From: Clytia hemisphaerica
Taxonomy: Eukaryota; Cnidaria; Hydrozoa; Leptothecata; Clytiidae
Length of the DNA: 64,000 bases
Assembly (NCBI GenBank): GCA_902728285.1
Contig: CACVBU010000178.1
Coordinates: forward strand, 806,001-870,000
Reading direction: 5' to 3'
Shown here: positions 24,020 through 35,644 of the stretch, in pieces
Layout: every line of letters begins with the position of its first letter
Position numbering within the stretch: position 1 is the first letter of the stretch
Program-made: the position numbers and the translations under genes
The notes under the pieces: generated by a model
What the model was told of the DNA's origin: nothing
Database searches by the model: none
What the model saw: only the letters and a program-made list of their open reading frames with translations

Positions 24020-24262
24020 AATTGATACTACTCGGCTCACTTGATATTACTTAGCTCACTTGATATTACTCGGCTCACTTGATATTACTCGGCTAACTTG
24101 ATAATACTCGGCTCACTTGATACTACTCAGCTAACTTGATATTACTCAGCTAACTTGATATTACTCGGCTAACTTGATATTACTCAGCTAACTTGACACT
24201 ACTCAGCTAACTTGATATTACTCGGCTAACTTGATAGTATTCGGCTCACTTGATTCAATTAA
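24020..24262. repeat. 19-bp tandem array
   Basis: About 12-13 copies of a 19-bp unit, CTCGGCTCACTTGATATTA, with a common variant having AGCTAAC in place of GGCTCAC. A run of AT-rich flanking sequence with related phrases (GCTCACTTG, TAACTTGG) precedes it from about 23910. Confidence 0.93.
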
Positions 24263-25897
24263 CTTGTGTTTCATTTGGGTAACTCAGATTTCCGAGGCTA
24301 AACCGGAATTTATGATTTTTTTTGACATTTCATTGTTTAGCACTTACTTGCTCAGCTTTTTTAACTTGTTAAAAAACAATAGGCTATTAAAATAAATATA
24401 CATTATATTTGAAACTGACGTATTTATCATTTTTTTACATTCCCCTTTTCAAAACATGATATCAATCGAAGCATCCCGTAGTTCAATCGGCAACTTTAAC
24501 GGGACAAGGCAATATGATCTCCGCTCAATTTATCGTCATTTAGTAGTCAACTCTTCTATTTCAAGCAAAACTTCAAAACTTTCTTTGTCTGTGGTCATGG
24601 TAGAACTCTCCATATCAGACAACTTGTGAAATAATGAGAATCAATTTTGCAAACGAAGGGTACAATTTTCCCTTCAAAAAAAAGGGGGGGGGTGGGGTGA
24701 AATAGTGAAGGGAGATTTTTTTAGTACCATTAAAAAGTGACAATGTCTAGATATATTACATGTTAAAAACTGCTATTGATATTTACATATTCAGGAACTC
24801 TTGCTCCTTACACAACCTCTTGGGAATGCAAATTGGGTCGTCCAGTTGTTTGATCATCGATCCCTACAATGTGAAAAAAAACAGTAGACTCCCGGTTATT
24901 CGAAGCTCCAAGGGGGATAAGAATTTACTTCGAATAACTGAAAAATTCGTTTTAAGATTAATCAATCAATTCATTTTAATCAATCTACTGTAAGTCATAA
25001 GATAAAACAAAAGCGGAAATTATAGAAAAATCAATTTTGCGGATTATTTTTCAAATTAACCCTGTAGCAAGTATCCTTGTATTTTGTCTCTATTACAGAT
25101 TTTTTTAGCTGGGCCTTCACGTCCTTGGGCGCCTTGTTTTAATAAAAAACGTGTATCGAGTCAAGTCCTTAAAACTGGTTTAATATTAGAGTTACATCAG
25201 CCAATCCTGGCTTCTTCTGAGGGTTTATATCGAGCTTCATAATCTCATAAGATATGTTTTTCTTATGAAAAAACGTGTAGAGAGGGTATAAGGTCAAGAT
25301 CTTTTCAATCCAGAAAACTATACTGACCGTGACAGTTTTGATTTAATACTTAACCTCGAAGATTTGCATTCTGTCTCGATTTCATGAACTTTGGTTGCAG
25401 TTGATTTTGTAACTTCTATAAGATGAACTTAAATCAAATCTACTTCATTCTTGTAATATCGTTGTGATTATTGATTGTACCGGCTCGATGGCAATAAGGC
25501 AGATGAGATGGAGTTTTTATAAGATACTTTAATAATTGGTCAATGACGCGTTTTTTAGAAAAAATTAACAAAATTGTTTTATTACTGGTTAACGACCAAC
25601 CAAATCAAATGAGAGCTTGTAAAAACTCCATTTCGTCCCCAATAAGGATGAATGGAAGAATCTGCAAGGCTTTAGACAATGCTATTGTCTGTTAGAGGAA
25701 AAGTAAACGCGGGAAAATATATATGTGCAGATTTTGTTCTTCATGAAAGCTGTTGGGATTTCGTGAACTTTTTAAACAGGACACATACAAATTTATAATG
25801 GAAAATAACTTTTCCATTTTCACTAGTATGAAATTTTCTATTCTATTAGAACGGTTCCCCGTTTTGTGGAGGCAAAAAACTGAGCACTTATTTTAGT
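24263..25897. other. Intergenic, no gene seen
   Basis: AT-rich, with one G-run at 24685-24697. Short open frames show no domain or splice context. Nothing else is supported. Confidence 0.45.
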
Positions 25898-26050
25898 CAT
25901 AGGCGTAGCGAGATACCCTGCAAAATTTATGAGGGAGTGCAGACGTTTATGACATATTCATTATCTTTTGATAAAACAAAGACAATAATTACAGTGTCGT
26001 AAAAACCGCTCTCATCCATAAATTGTGAAGGGTATCTCGCTACGCCTATG
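25898..26050. mobile_element. 153-bp MITE, ends CATAGGCGTAGCGAGATACC
   Basis: The 22-bp left end CATAGGCGTAGCGAGATACC plus CT has an exact inverted match at 26029-26050. The interior includes GAGGGAGTGCAGACG. No coding capacity. Confidence 0.92.
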
Positions 26051-26388
26051 AATTTAGAAATTTCTTTTTTCTGCGTATGTTGTCATATATTTCACATAAA
26101 GATCACAGCTCGATAGATATTTTCTCCTTGAAAACTTGGCTTCTGGTACTCAGGGTAGTAAATTTTAAGTTAATAAACACCTCCGCCACTGTTAACTCCG
26201 CCCCGATCTAAACTCCGTTTTTAAATTTATCCCGTTTCCTGAATTATACCGTGACATTTAGTGACATTGTGTAGACGATAGGATCATTTAACAAGGCTTA
26301 TGCTTGCTGTGCTTAAATTCGCGTTAGAGAATTTTATCCATTTTGATTACTGGACTCGTTTATAATGCGTGTAATGATATAGGCGTTA

Positions 26389-26695
26389 CTCTTGTCTCCC
26401 GAATAGACAGGGGGGTCCGAATAAGCAGGGAGGTAGGAAAATTTTCTACATTCTAATAAGCGGGGTGGATGGAATAAGAGGGGCGGGTAATTTGAAGACA
26501 TAATTTTTTTTAACTGATATCAATTTCAACAACAAAAGTGAAACTTTAACAAATGAACACGTAGGGGTAAAATAAGACTATTTATACTAACAAAAAGGAA
26601 AATTTTAACAAGTTTAAGGTCTATCTACACTGTAATAAAAAATTTGATTATTCAAATTAATTAGCGGGGGGGGGCGTCTATTCGGGAGACAAGAG
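26389..26695. mobile_element. 307-bp TA-flanked MITE with AATAAGCGGGG interior
   Basis: CTCTTGTCTCCCGAATAGAC and its exact inverse bound the element, each flanked by TA (26387-26388 and 26696-26697). Units with AATAAGCGGGG-type sequence recur inside, ending in a G9 run. Closely similar design and length to 34667-34975 and 57881-58186. Confidence 0.92.
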
Positions 26696-26790
26696 TATAT
26701 GATAATACGATTATTGTTACGGGATTTAGTTTGTATAAACTAAAATTGTTCCCTCCATTACTTTTTGCTTTATTTCTACTATGTCTGAAT

Positions 26791-27030
26791 CATCGATTTA
26801 AAAAGCCCAAGGGGCTAAATGTCATGCTTTAAGCCATCGCAGGCAAAAAAAAATGAATATCGGAAACAATATTGTTGCTATTGTTTTCAAAAACCCGCGA
26901 AGCTTCTGATTGGTCAAACGCTGAAATTCTATTGTAATGTCACGCGACTTAGGTAGAATTTCCTACCTAACCACGGCACACTTTTCAGCAAAAGCTTTGC
27001 ATCTAGCCCTTCGGGCTTTATAAATCTATG
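26791..27030. mobile_element. MITE with GGGCTAGATG ends, copy 2
   Basis: Same family as 17421-17658: matching TGCTTTAAGCCATCGC, GAAATTCTATTGTAATGTC and CCACGGCACACTTTTCAGC, with inverted ends ATTTAAAAAGCCC/GGGCTTTATAAAT. Confidence 0.88.
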
Positions 27031-27454
27031 GTCTGAATTAATCGTATAGCTACTTTTTGATAAATAACGAGATTGCTCACGGGAATTTTTTGACCCACAT
27101 TCCCCGCGATCGTGATCAATCGCCCGCGCGTGTACGCTCTGTGAATTCTGTCTGCTGTTGGCTGTATATGGTGGGTACTGTATGCAAGAAAAAGCTCCTC
27201 TCCTCAGTCTTTTGAGACTTTAAGGAGATTGGAGTGTCCTAGCCCCCCAGATGGAAATTCTAATTTTACAGGCACTTGCAGGGTTTACAGCCCGTTTGCA
27301 GCAGTCCCACTAAAGAGTCCTGTAAATTCCCTGAGAATCGGCGATCGGCTCCCGCATGTTGGAAATGATCTAAAATCATTTGTTATATAAAATTATACAG
27401 GTCATGGCAAATAAAGTTATGGTATGTTTTATCATTGTTCGCATTAACTGCATT

Positions 27455-27540
27455 TTGAGTGGCCGAGTGGATAAGGCGGGTGAGCTGGTAATCTTGTGAA
27501 AGTCATTTTCGAGAGTTCGAATCCTATACGGTGCGTTGGA
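27455..27540 (+). tRNA. tRNA-like sequence, probably pseudogene (Ser/Leu type)
   Basis: TGGCCGAGTGGATAAGGCG is a good A box and D arm, and GAGTTCGAATCCT is a B box with one change from GGTTCGAATC. Spacing allows the long variable arm of Ser or Leu tRNAs. The acceptor ends (GCATTTTG and CGGTGCG) do not pair well and the anticodon stem is poor, so I judge it a pseudogene or SINE head. Confidence 0.4.
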
Positions 27541-27559
27541 GTTTGTGTTATTTTGTCAG

Positions 27560-28048
27560 CATTGACCAAACATTTTCTGGTTTTATGAGCTTATTTTTTT
27601 AAGAAACAAAAATTTTCTAAGTGGTGTCACCTCAGTGCAGTTTGACTCAAGTACAGTATTTCGAAATAGATCAGGTTGGTTTAGCGGGTGGAGAGTCAAG
27701 AGTCAAGAGTCGTGACTTCCCCTTCTCTTGAAAATCCAGTCTTCCAAAACTTTTAACTAAAAAAATGCATAAAAATCGACTTTCGTCTTTTTTTATTATT
27801 ATCACTTTTTTTCAGAACCACAAGTGAAAAGAAAGGCAGCTGAAAAATGATTGACAGGTCTAAAAAATGATTGACATGTGCGGGTTTGCTCACGCGGGTT
27901 AAAAATTTTCGTGAGCAATCTCGTTATTTATCAGAATGTGTATAGCTTGCTAGACTACCATTTTGATTGGTTTGTCGGTTTTCAAATGAATGTAACATAG
28001 ACGTCTTTTTATAAGAATAAACTATGTAAGAACACAAGGTTTCGATGG
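27560..28048. other. Intergenic
   Basis: AT-rich. TGCTCACGGGAATTTTTTG-like text at 27075 and its inverse near 27895-27930 (AATTTTCGTGAGCAATCTCG, then TTATTTATCA) bracket a segment of about 860 bp that includes the tRNA-like sequence, so a larger inverted-repeat element may span about 27056-27937. No gene seen. Confidence 0.4.
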
Positions 28049-29885
28049 CCAATATGTTAAGAACAAGTTAAGAACATTTTAAGGCTATGTGGACTATGAA
28101 AAACACCCGTTTTCTTAGAAAAATGGGTAAAAATGGTCTCAAAATGGTGAAAATAAGAACATTTTAAGGTGGTAGTCTACCGAGAAATGGAAAATCATCG
28201 AAAAAATTGTCGAATTTTGGTTTTTGGGTGTTTTGAGATCCTTAGGTCTTTCTGAACATCTCCTGGAAATTTCAGAGAGATATCTTTATTTTTCAGGTCG
28301 CAGTGAGCATTTTTGTCCTGCTGGGTGCTTGAAAAATCGCCCTAGCAACGGAAAAAATCCCGTTGCTAAGGACTTATTTTTTCAATCTCGGCCGAAACAT
28401 AGCAATGTGATACGCCAAAAGAAAGCTCTTTTTACGCCCTTTTCGAGCGTCAAAATATTATTTTCCGTGGCATTACGTCATCCTTAAAATTAAAGATGGT
28501 AGCTTCAGTAGTGTAACACATCAAAACAAGCTGAAAAGCAAGCTGTTACCATGATTCTGCAGATTTCTTGGCAGGTTTTAGATCAAAACTTAATTTCTTT
28601 GATGGAAATGATTTGTTTAAATGAAGAATAGACTCTACAGAAGCCATAAAGTTGCTGTACATTGGTTATGTTGCTGGATTTCTACGAAAAACATTTAAGT
28701 TGCCGCCATTTTGTTTTGAGGAGCATATAGGCGGTGAGAGGCGGTGTGTGCTTTTTGGTGGCTCACATAATGTTTTGTAGTGGATTTAAATGCAACTGAG
28801 ACATTTCCAAGCACAACATGATGTAACAGAGATGGAAATGTGCATTATAATGAACTGGACCTAACTTCTGGAGACGCACATTCTCATCTGACACCCGCCA
28901 CTCATAACAGCCTTCCTTCGGTCAAGAAGCCAGCTCATTGCTCATTGTCATCTAGTCTATGTGAATAAAAATATGCACACAAAAAGTTTTCATGCCTACA
29001 GAGAGTTATGCTGGACTTTCAATGAACATTTTGACACACTTATGTGGCTGTTTTCACCCAAATTTGATGTTATCGCAAGATTACCGCAAACTTTGCTATG
29101 TATACATGACTTTAGCGCAACATGTGTTTTGTTGATTTTTGGATATTTTATCAATTTTTGTGAAATGTTTTACTTTAACTTTTGAAACCTGACTGGTTGG
29201 ATGAGTATTCAGTGAAGAAATTTTTTGAAAAGAGCTTTTCAACTTAAAAATAATACCCATTTTTGCAGACTTTTGCCTTTTTCTTTGATTTTCTCAAAAC
29301 GCGTTTCCCCCGGGGGTTTGCATTCACCTTGTCAGAAATATCTTAGGATTGAGAGTAGCTACAGACTTGAAATTTTCAGGGAAGTTTCCTTACATGATTG
29401 TGTATTGAATGAATGGATTAAAAAGTTTTAAAATTGGTTTCCTGATTTTTAATCTCAAAAAAGCGTTTTTTTCAGTTTCTTACCCCCTGGAAAAAAATTT
29501 CAATTTTTTTTTTCACTCATTCCAGACCTTTTCTAAATATTAGTCATTTAAAAAAAAAACTAACTTCATAGGTCAAGCCGACTATTCAGAAAACCTGACA
29601 CAAGCAAAATAAAGTATTTTACCCCCTGGCTGATTTTACCCCCGTCTTTGGTTATTTTTAGAATTTTTTTTTATTTTTAGAAATGTTAATAGTTGATATA
29701 CATTTCCTGAAAATTTCATTTTGAAATGTAAAGAAGTTCTTGAGTTATTGCAAAAAATGTGATTTTTTGACTTTTGAAATCTGGCGGTAGACTACCACCT
29801 TAAGAACATTTTTAGGCTTGAAACACAAAAAGTTAAGAACATCCGAAGGCTTCAAAAATTGTGGATGTTCTTATAAAAAACGTGT
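28049..29885. repeat. 'AAGAACATT' dispersed repeat, interrupted
   Basis: AGAACAAGTTAAGAACATTT at 28060 and AAAATAAGAACATTTTA at 28149 resume after the insertion with AAGAACATTTTTAGGC at 29803 and AAGTTAAGAACATCCGAAGG, ending TGTTCTTATAAAAAACGTG. The uninterrupted family is seen inverted at 20450 and 31845. The 28167-29800 element was therefore inserted into a pre-existing repeat copy. Confidence 0.7.
28167..29800. mobile_element. 1.63-kb TIR element flanked by TA
   Basis: AGGTGGTAGTCTACCG at the left has an exact inverse at the right, each flanked by TA (28165-28166 and 29801-29802). The interior has open frames of up to 87 codons (28224-28487) with no recognised domain and several TTTTACCCCCTGG-like phrases. 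No DDE transposase motif seen. Probably non-autonomous, Tc1/mariner-like by target site only. Confidence 0.82.
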
Positions 29886-30660
29886 AAGTTTGTAGCACTT
29901 CGATGTTATTGGAATTTCTATGGGGAAATACACCCACGGTTTATGCAAACATTGAAATATTATAAAAAATTTCTTAAAAGTCTATCTCTAATGAATTTTC
30001 TAAATAAAAGGGGACTTGAATTTTTAGTTACCCTCTACTTTTGTTTAAATGTTTTTTGGAAGATGGTGGTAATTTTTGTTGTTTGGGTTTTTGTTTGCAA
30101 AAATTCCATGGTAACTCGAAGTTAACTGAGAATTTTCGATGTCGTTGGGACGAAGTGAATATTTTATGAATCAATTTATTTGTGATATATTAAAATATTC
30201 AGTTTAATTTGAATTATAGAAAATTGTTGCGAATGTTTTTTTTATTTAAATTCTTTATAAATTGGTTTGGGAAAGTGAGACACGATTGATGATGTCATCA
30301 TTTAACCTTGATGATGAATCTTGTTACAGAATTAAATTTTTTTCATGGTGCAATTTTTTTTCAGCAAATGGCGAAATACAAAATTTGATGGAATTTTTTT
30401 TTACAAGTTTTTTTATTAGTGTTGAAATCTCATAGAATACGAAAATATTTAGTTACATGGCTTGATTTAATTTGACTTCTTGTATTATTTTTTCATTTTG
30501 AGAATTTCAATGAATCTGACGCGATCCTATAATTATTTGGAGGATGTTTGATATGTATGTTTCAAGTGACACTAGACAGAGGTTCTTTTGGAAAAAAAAA
30601 TCAATTTGCATAAAGAAAATTCTATCTACTGACACTTCTTTCTTCCACTACAGTTAAGGT
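29886..30660. other. Intergenic, very AT-rich
   Basis: T-rich DNA with no exon, repeat ends or RNA gene that I can support. Confidence 0.5.
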
Positions 30661-30700
30661 TTCCGTAACTCAAACGGCCATGGGGAAAAGAAAGCCGTTT

Positions 30701-31526
30701 GAGTTATGGAGACACTCGGGTAGTAGAGGTTCGAGTTATGGAGACACTTGGGTAGTAGAGGCTTGAGTTATGGAGACACTCGGGTAGTAGAGGTTCGAGT
30801 TATGGAGACACTCGGGTAGTAGAGGTTCGAGTTATGGAGACACTCGGGTTAGAGGCGAGTTATGGAGACACTCGGTAGTAGAGGTTCGAGTTATGGGACA
30901 CTCGGGTAGAGAGGTTCGAGTTATGGAGACACTCGGGTAGTAGAGGTTCGAGTTATGGAGACACTCGGGTAGTAGAGGTTCGAGTTATGGAGACACTCGG
31001 GTAGTAGAGGTTCGAGTTATGGAGACACTCGGGTAGTAGAGGTTCGAGTTATGGAGACCTCGGGTTAGTAGAGGTTCGAGTTATGGAGACACTCGGGTAG
31101 TAGAGGTTCGAGTTATGGAGACACTCGGGTAGTAGAGGTTCGAGTTATGGAGACACCGGGTAAGAGGTTCGAGTTATGGAGACACTCGGTAGTAGAGGTT
31201 CGGTTAGGGAGACACTCGGGTATAAGGCTCGAGTTGGAGACACTCGGGTAGTAGAGGCTCGAGTTATGGAGACACTCGGGTAGTAGAGGTTCGAGTTATG
31301 GAGACACTCGGGTAGTAGAGGTTCGAGTTATGGAAATATTCCAGTAGTAGAGGTTCGAGTTATGGAGACACTCGGGTAGTAGAGGTTCGAGTTATGGAGA
31401 CACTCGGGTAGTAGAGGCTCGAGTTATGGAGACACTCGGGTAGTAGAGGTTCGAGTTATGGAGACACTCGGGTAGTAGAGGCTCGAGTTATGGAAATATT
31501 CCAGTAGTAGAGGTTCGAGAGGTTCG
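30701..31526. repeat. 32-bp minisatellite array
   Basis: About 26 copies of a 32-bp unit, GAGTTATGGAGACACTCGGG followed by TAGTAGAGGTTC. Several copies have lost 1-7 bases. Two copies (near 31330 and 31490) carry GGAAATATTCCAG in place of GGAGACACTCGGG. The first copy is preceded by CGTAACTCAAACGGC (30664-30678) facing GCCGTTTGAGTTATGG, so the array starts in one arm of a hairpin. No protein frame is kept. This is a tandem repeat without spacers, not a CRISPR array. Confidence 0.96.
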
Positions 31527-32275
31527 TTTAGAAGTAGCTATGTGAGGGAACAGTCTCTTTGGCAGGACATAAAAAAGATAGTGTCAGAGTTTATAATGCC
31601 GGTTGAAGTTTCAAAATTTGATGTCAATGCAACTTGTGACACAATTCCTAAAAATATGTTGACACTCCTTCTCACAGACTCGGTGGGATTTTTTTAGCCG
31701 GTAAGGGTAAAAACAACAGACCAAAAATCGAAATACCGGCATTATACTTACTTTCATAACGTTTTCCTTCATAACGTTAGATGAACGTTGAAACAACGTT
31801 GTATCAACTAGAAGTTCTGTCTGCTTCTTGAGTGTTAACTTTCTGAATTTTAAGCCTAAAAATTTTCTTAACCAAATGTTCTCATTCTCACTATTTTCAG
31901 TATTTTAGTTCTATTACTTAAAATATTGATTCTACAAAGTCTAAAAAAATTCTTGACCTTATTTTCTTATTGTTACTTTGTTCTTATAAAAAATTTTTAA
32001 CGATTTAAAAGTTATTGAGTCCTCAAATTTTATAGCGTATAGGGGCGTCCTTTAATCTTTTCAGTTTTGTCCTTTTGACAGGCAAAACATGAATGCAAGA
32101 AGTTTCTGGAGCTTAAAGGATGTAAAATTTAGCTGAAAAGAAGAAATATGTGGCCCTAAAAATTTTTAAACTGGAAAGCTCTGGGACCAAAGGGTTTATT
32201 ATCTCGCTTTAAAATTGGAAAAAAAAAACTTAAGTAAGATAAAAGGAAAGTATTTTTTTGTTGAGACGGTCTATA
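31527..32275. other. Intergenic with repeat fragments
   Basis: It contains an AACGTT MITE fragment at 31769-31802 (TAACGTTAGATGAACGTTG) and an inverted copy of the AAGAACATT repeat at about 31845-31995. No gene seen. Confidence 0.55.
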
Positions 32276-32539
32276 CACCCTGTCTCACAGCCCCAGTGGG
32301 GATAAAAATCTCAGTGGGGATAAAAATCCCTATTGAAATCTCAATGGGGATAGAAATTCTATTGTTCCAAGGTTAAAAAATCCAGTATGGATAGTTTTGG
32401 AGTACAATTTTTAAACATTAAATTTCGAATGGGGATAAAATCAGAGTCAATTTCCCAGTGGGGCTGAAATTCTAGGATAAAATCATAGCCAAATTTTCCA
32501 GTGGGGATGGGTCCCAGCGGGTCTGTGACACACGGGTGT
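32276..32539. mobile_element. CACCC-ended repeat with CCAGTGGGG units, copy 1
   Basis: Left CACCCTGTCTCACAGCCCC and right GGGTCTGTGACACACGGGTG are inverted relatives. Inside, CAGTGGGGATAAAAAT-type units recur, with TTCTATTGTTCCAAGG and TTTTCCAGTGGGGATGGG. Other copies: 33402-33688, 38529-38771, and partial ones at 49434-49590 and 51291-51480. Confidence 0.85.
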
Positions 32540-33240
32540 GTCTATATTTCACATTGAGGTCAAAATGTCAAACCACTGTAAGTAAATCATGTAACACACA
32601 GTGTTCTTTTAAACAAAATAAAGCAAACTCGATATTGCTCCATTGCTACACAACTGAAGATTTTCGCATGAAGGTGAAAATTTGGAATATGAAGAAAAAA
32701 GCAAAACAAAAGCAAAAACACAATAAGAAATATAAGATGAATGGAGTTCGTCTTCAGGTTCATGTTAGTGTGTTGACACTAACATTCTTTCTCTTACTTG
32801 TAAGAAACTTTGTTTTGTTTTGCTTCAGGATTAAATGTAAGGTAAAAAAGGTTAAGAGAAAGCTTAGGAAAGATCTCCCCTAAAATACCAGGATTGACCT
32901 TCACAAGGGTAGAGCTTAAGCAAGGAACTTGGCTTAAGTTAAATCGCTCATTCTTTTAAAGTTCATGTTTAGTCTCTGAGAGAAGAAGATTTTCAAAGTC
33001 ATAATCTTCTAATTTCCTATAAACAAAGACTTTGTGTATGAAAAAAAATGAATAATTTAAATAAATATCACTAGAGAGAGAGAATGAAAAATAAAGAATC
33101 AAAATTGAGAGAAAACCAAACAGCGAAAAAAATGTGGGCTTTAGTTTTTTTTTGTCTTCTTCGTGTTTGACAAAAAATGAAAATTGAGCTTCATACATAG
33201 TTTTATAATGGTAGCTTTATAACTTGTCACTGTTTCACTG
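32540..33240. other. Intergenic; Lys-rich open frame not accepted as gene
   Basis: A plus-strand open frame ends at 32883 and includes KKKAKQKQKHNKKYK followed by a hydrophobic stretch (VSVLTLTFFLLLV). It has no splice context or known relative. TTAGTGTGTTGACACTAACA within it is a hairpin. I leave it unannotated as a gene. Confidence 0.4.
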
Positions 33241-33245
33241 TTTCT

Positions 33246-33400
33246 AGTGGATTAGTGCAATGTCCTACTAACTTGCGGTTGGCGTGATTCAATTTTCATT
33301 TGCGTGATAGCGTGATTCAATTGTGTTTCGGCAGGTTGGCTTCATCAAGATTTGGGCTATTTATCACTATTTTTTGCACGATTAACAAATTAGACAGCAA
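33246..33400. repeat. GCGTGAT repeat, left copy of a pair
   Basis: AGTGGATTAGTGCAATGTCC, then GCGTGATAGCGTGATTCAAT, then GATTTGGGCTATTTATCAC and TTTTTTGCACGATTAACAAA. Nearly the same block recurs in the same orientation at 33689-33850. GCGTGATGGCGTGATTA text also makes up the 57881-58186 element. Confidence 0.8.
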
Positions 33401-33401
33401 A

Positions 33402-33688
33402 TTTCACAGCCCCGGTGAAATTTTTTTTCTCAGTTGGGATAAAAATTCCTATTGAAATCCCAATTGAAATCCCAACTGGGATAGAAATTCTATTGTTCCA
33501 AGGTTTAAAAAATCCAGTGGGGATGGCTTTGGAGTGCCATTTAAAAAAATCAAATTTCGAGAGGGGATGAAATCAAAGTCAATTTACCAGTGGGCTGAAA
33601 TTCCAAGGTATATTCCCACCGGGGACGAATTTTTAGCCAAATTTTCCAGTTGGGCTGGGGTCCCAGCGGATCTGTGACACAGGGGTGT
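33402..33688. mobile_element. CACCC-ended repeat with CCAGTGGGG units, copy 2
   Basis: Same interior as 32276-32539 (TTCTATTGTTCCAAGG; AAATTTCGAGAGGGGATG; TTTTCCAGTTGGGCTGGGG) and the same right end, TCTGTGACACAGGGGTG. The left end is worn (TTTCACAGCCCCGG). It sits exactly between the two GCGTGAT repeats. Confidence 0.85.
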
Positions 33689-33850
33689 TTTAGTGGATTA
33701 GTGCAATGTTCTACTAGCGGTTTGCGTGATAGCGCGATTCAATTTTTCATTTTCGTGATTAGCGTGGTTCAATTATGTTTCGGCAGGGTAGCATGATTTG
33801 GGCTATTTATCACTATTTTTTGCATGATTAACAAATTAACAGATCTCGGT
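33689..33850. repeat. GCGTGAT repeat, right copy of the pair
   Basis: It repeats the 33246-33400 block (AGTGGATTAGTGCAATGTTC through GCATGATTAACAAATTAAC) with scattered changes. The copies are direct, about 445 bp apart, and flank the CACCC-ended element. Confidence 0.8.
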
Positions 33851-33907
33851 GTTTTTCGGAATCATGATGTGAAGAAAGATTTGACGTGATAAGGGGGGTT
33901 GTCTCAT

Positions 33908-33991
33908 CCCAGCTGGCACACAACGTTGTTTTAACGTTCAAATAACGTTATTGGTATCTGGACGTTGTTTTGACGTTGTGTGCCGACTGGG
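33908..33991. mobile_element. AACGTT palindromic MITE, 84 bp
   Basis: CCCAGCTGGCACACAACGTT and AACGTTGTGTGCC... ending GACTGGG with a CAACGTTGTTTTAACGTT-type core, near-complete. Same family as 14908-15005. Confidence 0.88.
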
Positions 33992-34666
33992 ATTGACTAG
34001 TTAGTATACGATTGGAGACATTCGCAATAAAACTGTTTTTGTTCGTTGCCACAGTTTAGATTTAAGAGAAATCCGAAAACTAAGCCTGTACCATAGTTAT
34101 TTTCTTTTTCGGCTTAAATTTTTTTTTTTATAAGTATTGATTTGATCTAGATCATGGTATTTTTTGTTCATACGATTTAGTCCTTTCAAAAAGTTTTTTC
34201 GTAAAATTCCCTTACCATTTTGTTTTTATTTTGATTCATAAATTCTTTAAAAAAACATCAATTCTTTATTCAGCATAATCCCGTCCGCTTATCAATTGTT
34301 TTCCTTCTGAATTTTCTGAATGAATTTTTATTCAAAAATATTAAATTTAAAATTTAATCATATCAATCGAAATTGAAATGATTTGATTCTATCGATTCCA
34401 TAGAACGGCATTAAATATACATATCAAAACTTAGATTGTTTGCTTATTTTTGGGGTTTTCGGGGTATCAATCTCAAATATGTATTTTATCTCCCCTTTTT
34501 TGTAAATATTGAATAATTTACACTTTTGACGAAAAAGAAGTTATCAATTGAAACATTTTTGTGATTTTTATAGCAAGTAAATTTTTCTTAGTATCCTCTA
34601 CAGCTTCTACTTCGTTTACGCTTAACGCTGATCTAACACAATTTAGACGTTAGACATCGAAGCTTA
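33992..34666. other. Intergenic, AT-rich
   Basis: No gene, repeat end or RNA feature that I can support. Confidence 0.5.
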
Positions 34667-34975
34667 CTCTTAGGTGCCAAATAAACGGGGGGGGTTCGAA
34701 TAAACGGGGGGTTTCGAAAAAATTTTCAAATCAAATAAACGGGGGGGACCTAATTACCGGGGGGGTTGGAAAATGGACTTTTAAAAACCCTAAAAAGGGT
34801 CAAAATGGACTAAATTTAGGCTTTTTAGAGTAAAACAAGAAACTTTCCTTTTGGGAGTTGGGAATTTTTTCAAAAATTAATAAACGGGAGGGTCCTGATA
34901 ACGTCCGGGGGGGGGGGTTTGAAAAAAATCGAAAAATTAACAAGCGGGGGGGCCCGTTTATTTGGCACCTAAGAG
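34667..34975. mobile_element. 309-bp TA-flanked MITE with AATAAACGGGG interior
   Basis: CTCTTAGGTGCCAAATAAAC and its exact inverse at the right, each flanked by TA (34665-34666 and 34976-34977). AATAAACGGGGGG-type units recur inside, with a G9-10 run at about 34909. Nearly the same length as the element at 26389. Confidence 0.93.
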
Positions 34976-35099
34976 TAAATGTTTATAAGAGTGCTCAACC
35001 AAGGGAGCATTTCGTATCATTAAGAAAAAAGCAACTACTGCATTATCTTCAGTAGTAGACGTTTAATAGACGTCGACTTACTGTGTTGTGCCTAGGTGG

Positions 35100-35644
35100 G
35101 AGAACTCATCTTCGTATTTGAATATTGAAAATTTTGGGCATTTTACCGTTTTTCCAGAATTTAAATTTCGGGCGAGAATTGCGATTTCAGCACTTCCACT
35201 TTACTTCATTAGATATTTCGATTTCGATTTTAAAAGGGATTCAGTGGCTTCTAGGCTATACTACTAGCCTTACTGGAACATCTTTGACCTTTTGAATCCT
35301 GAGATCCTAAGGTCCTAAGGTGCTAAATCTCAAGTTAAAACTCAGAGTTAAAACTCTACGTTCCAATAGTGAATTCGAGCGCTTAAAAATAATTTATAAT
35401 GTTTAAAACCCCTCCCATTTTTATCAAATACTATGCACTTTATTGTAGCACCCAGATACAGAAATCTTCATCCAACACGCTAAAGCTCTGATGGTCGGGA
35501 AAATTTTTAACATCTGGAAGGTCTCCAGGCTATTTTTGTCGATCTTTTTAGAGTTACATACTAACCGTGATACTGCTTTAAGCGTCAAGTCACTACTCAA
35601 CTGTTTGATTTTGATTATTCACACCTGTTTTTACAGCGTAGCAT
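35100..35644. other. Upstream flank of the mucin-like gene
   Basis: It contains a fragment of the dispersed family seen whole at 6921 (CGCTAAAGCTCTGATGGTCG and AACATCTGGAAGG, 35450-35525). CCTGAGATCCTAAGGTCCTAAGG at about 35297 is a small internal repeat. No exon. Confidence 0.5.

Noticed and set aside
27455-27540. Functional tRNA gene
   Set aside because: Boxes are good but the acceptor and anticodon stems do not close.
28224-28487. 87-residue frame in the 1.6-kb TIR element
   Set aside because: No DDE or other transposase motif; could be chance.
30701-31526. CRISPR-like regular repeat
   Set aside because: Units are contiguous with no unique spacers, the genome is eukaryotic and no cas gene is present; it is a minisatellite.
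32536-32883. 115-residue Lys-rich frame with a hydrophobic segment
   Set aside because: Starts inside a repeat element, is compositionally simple, and has no family or splice support.
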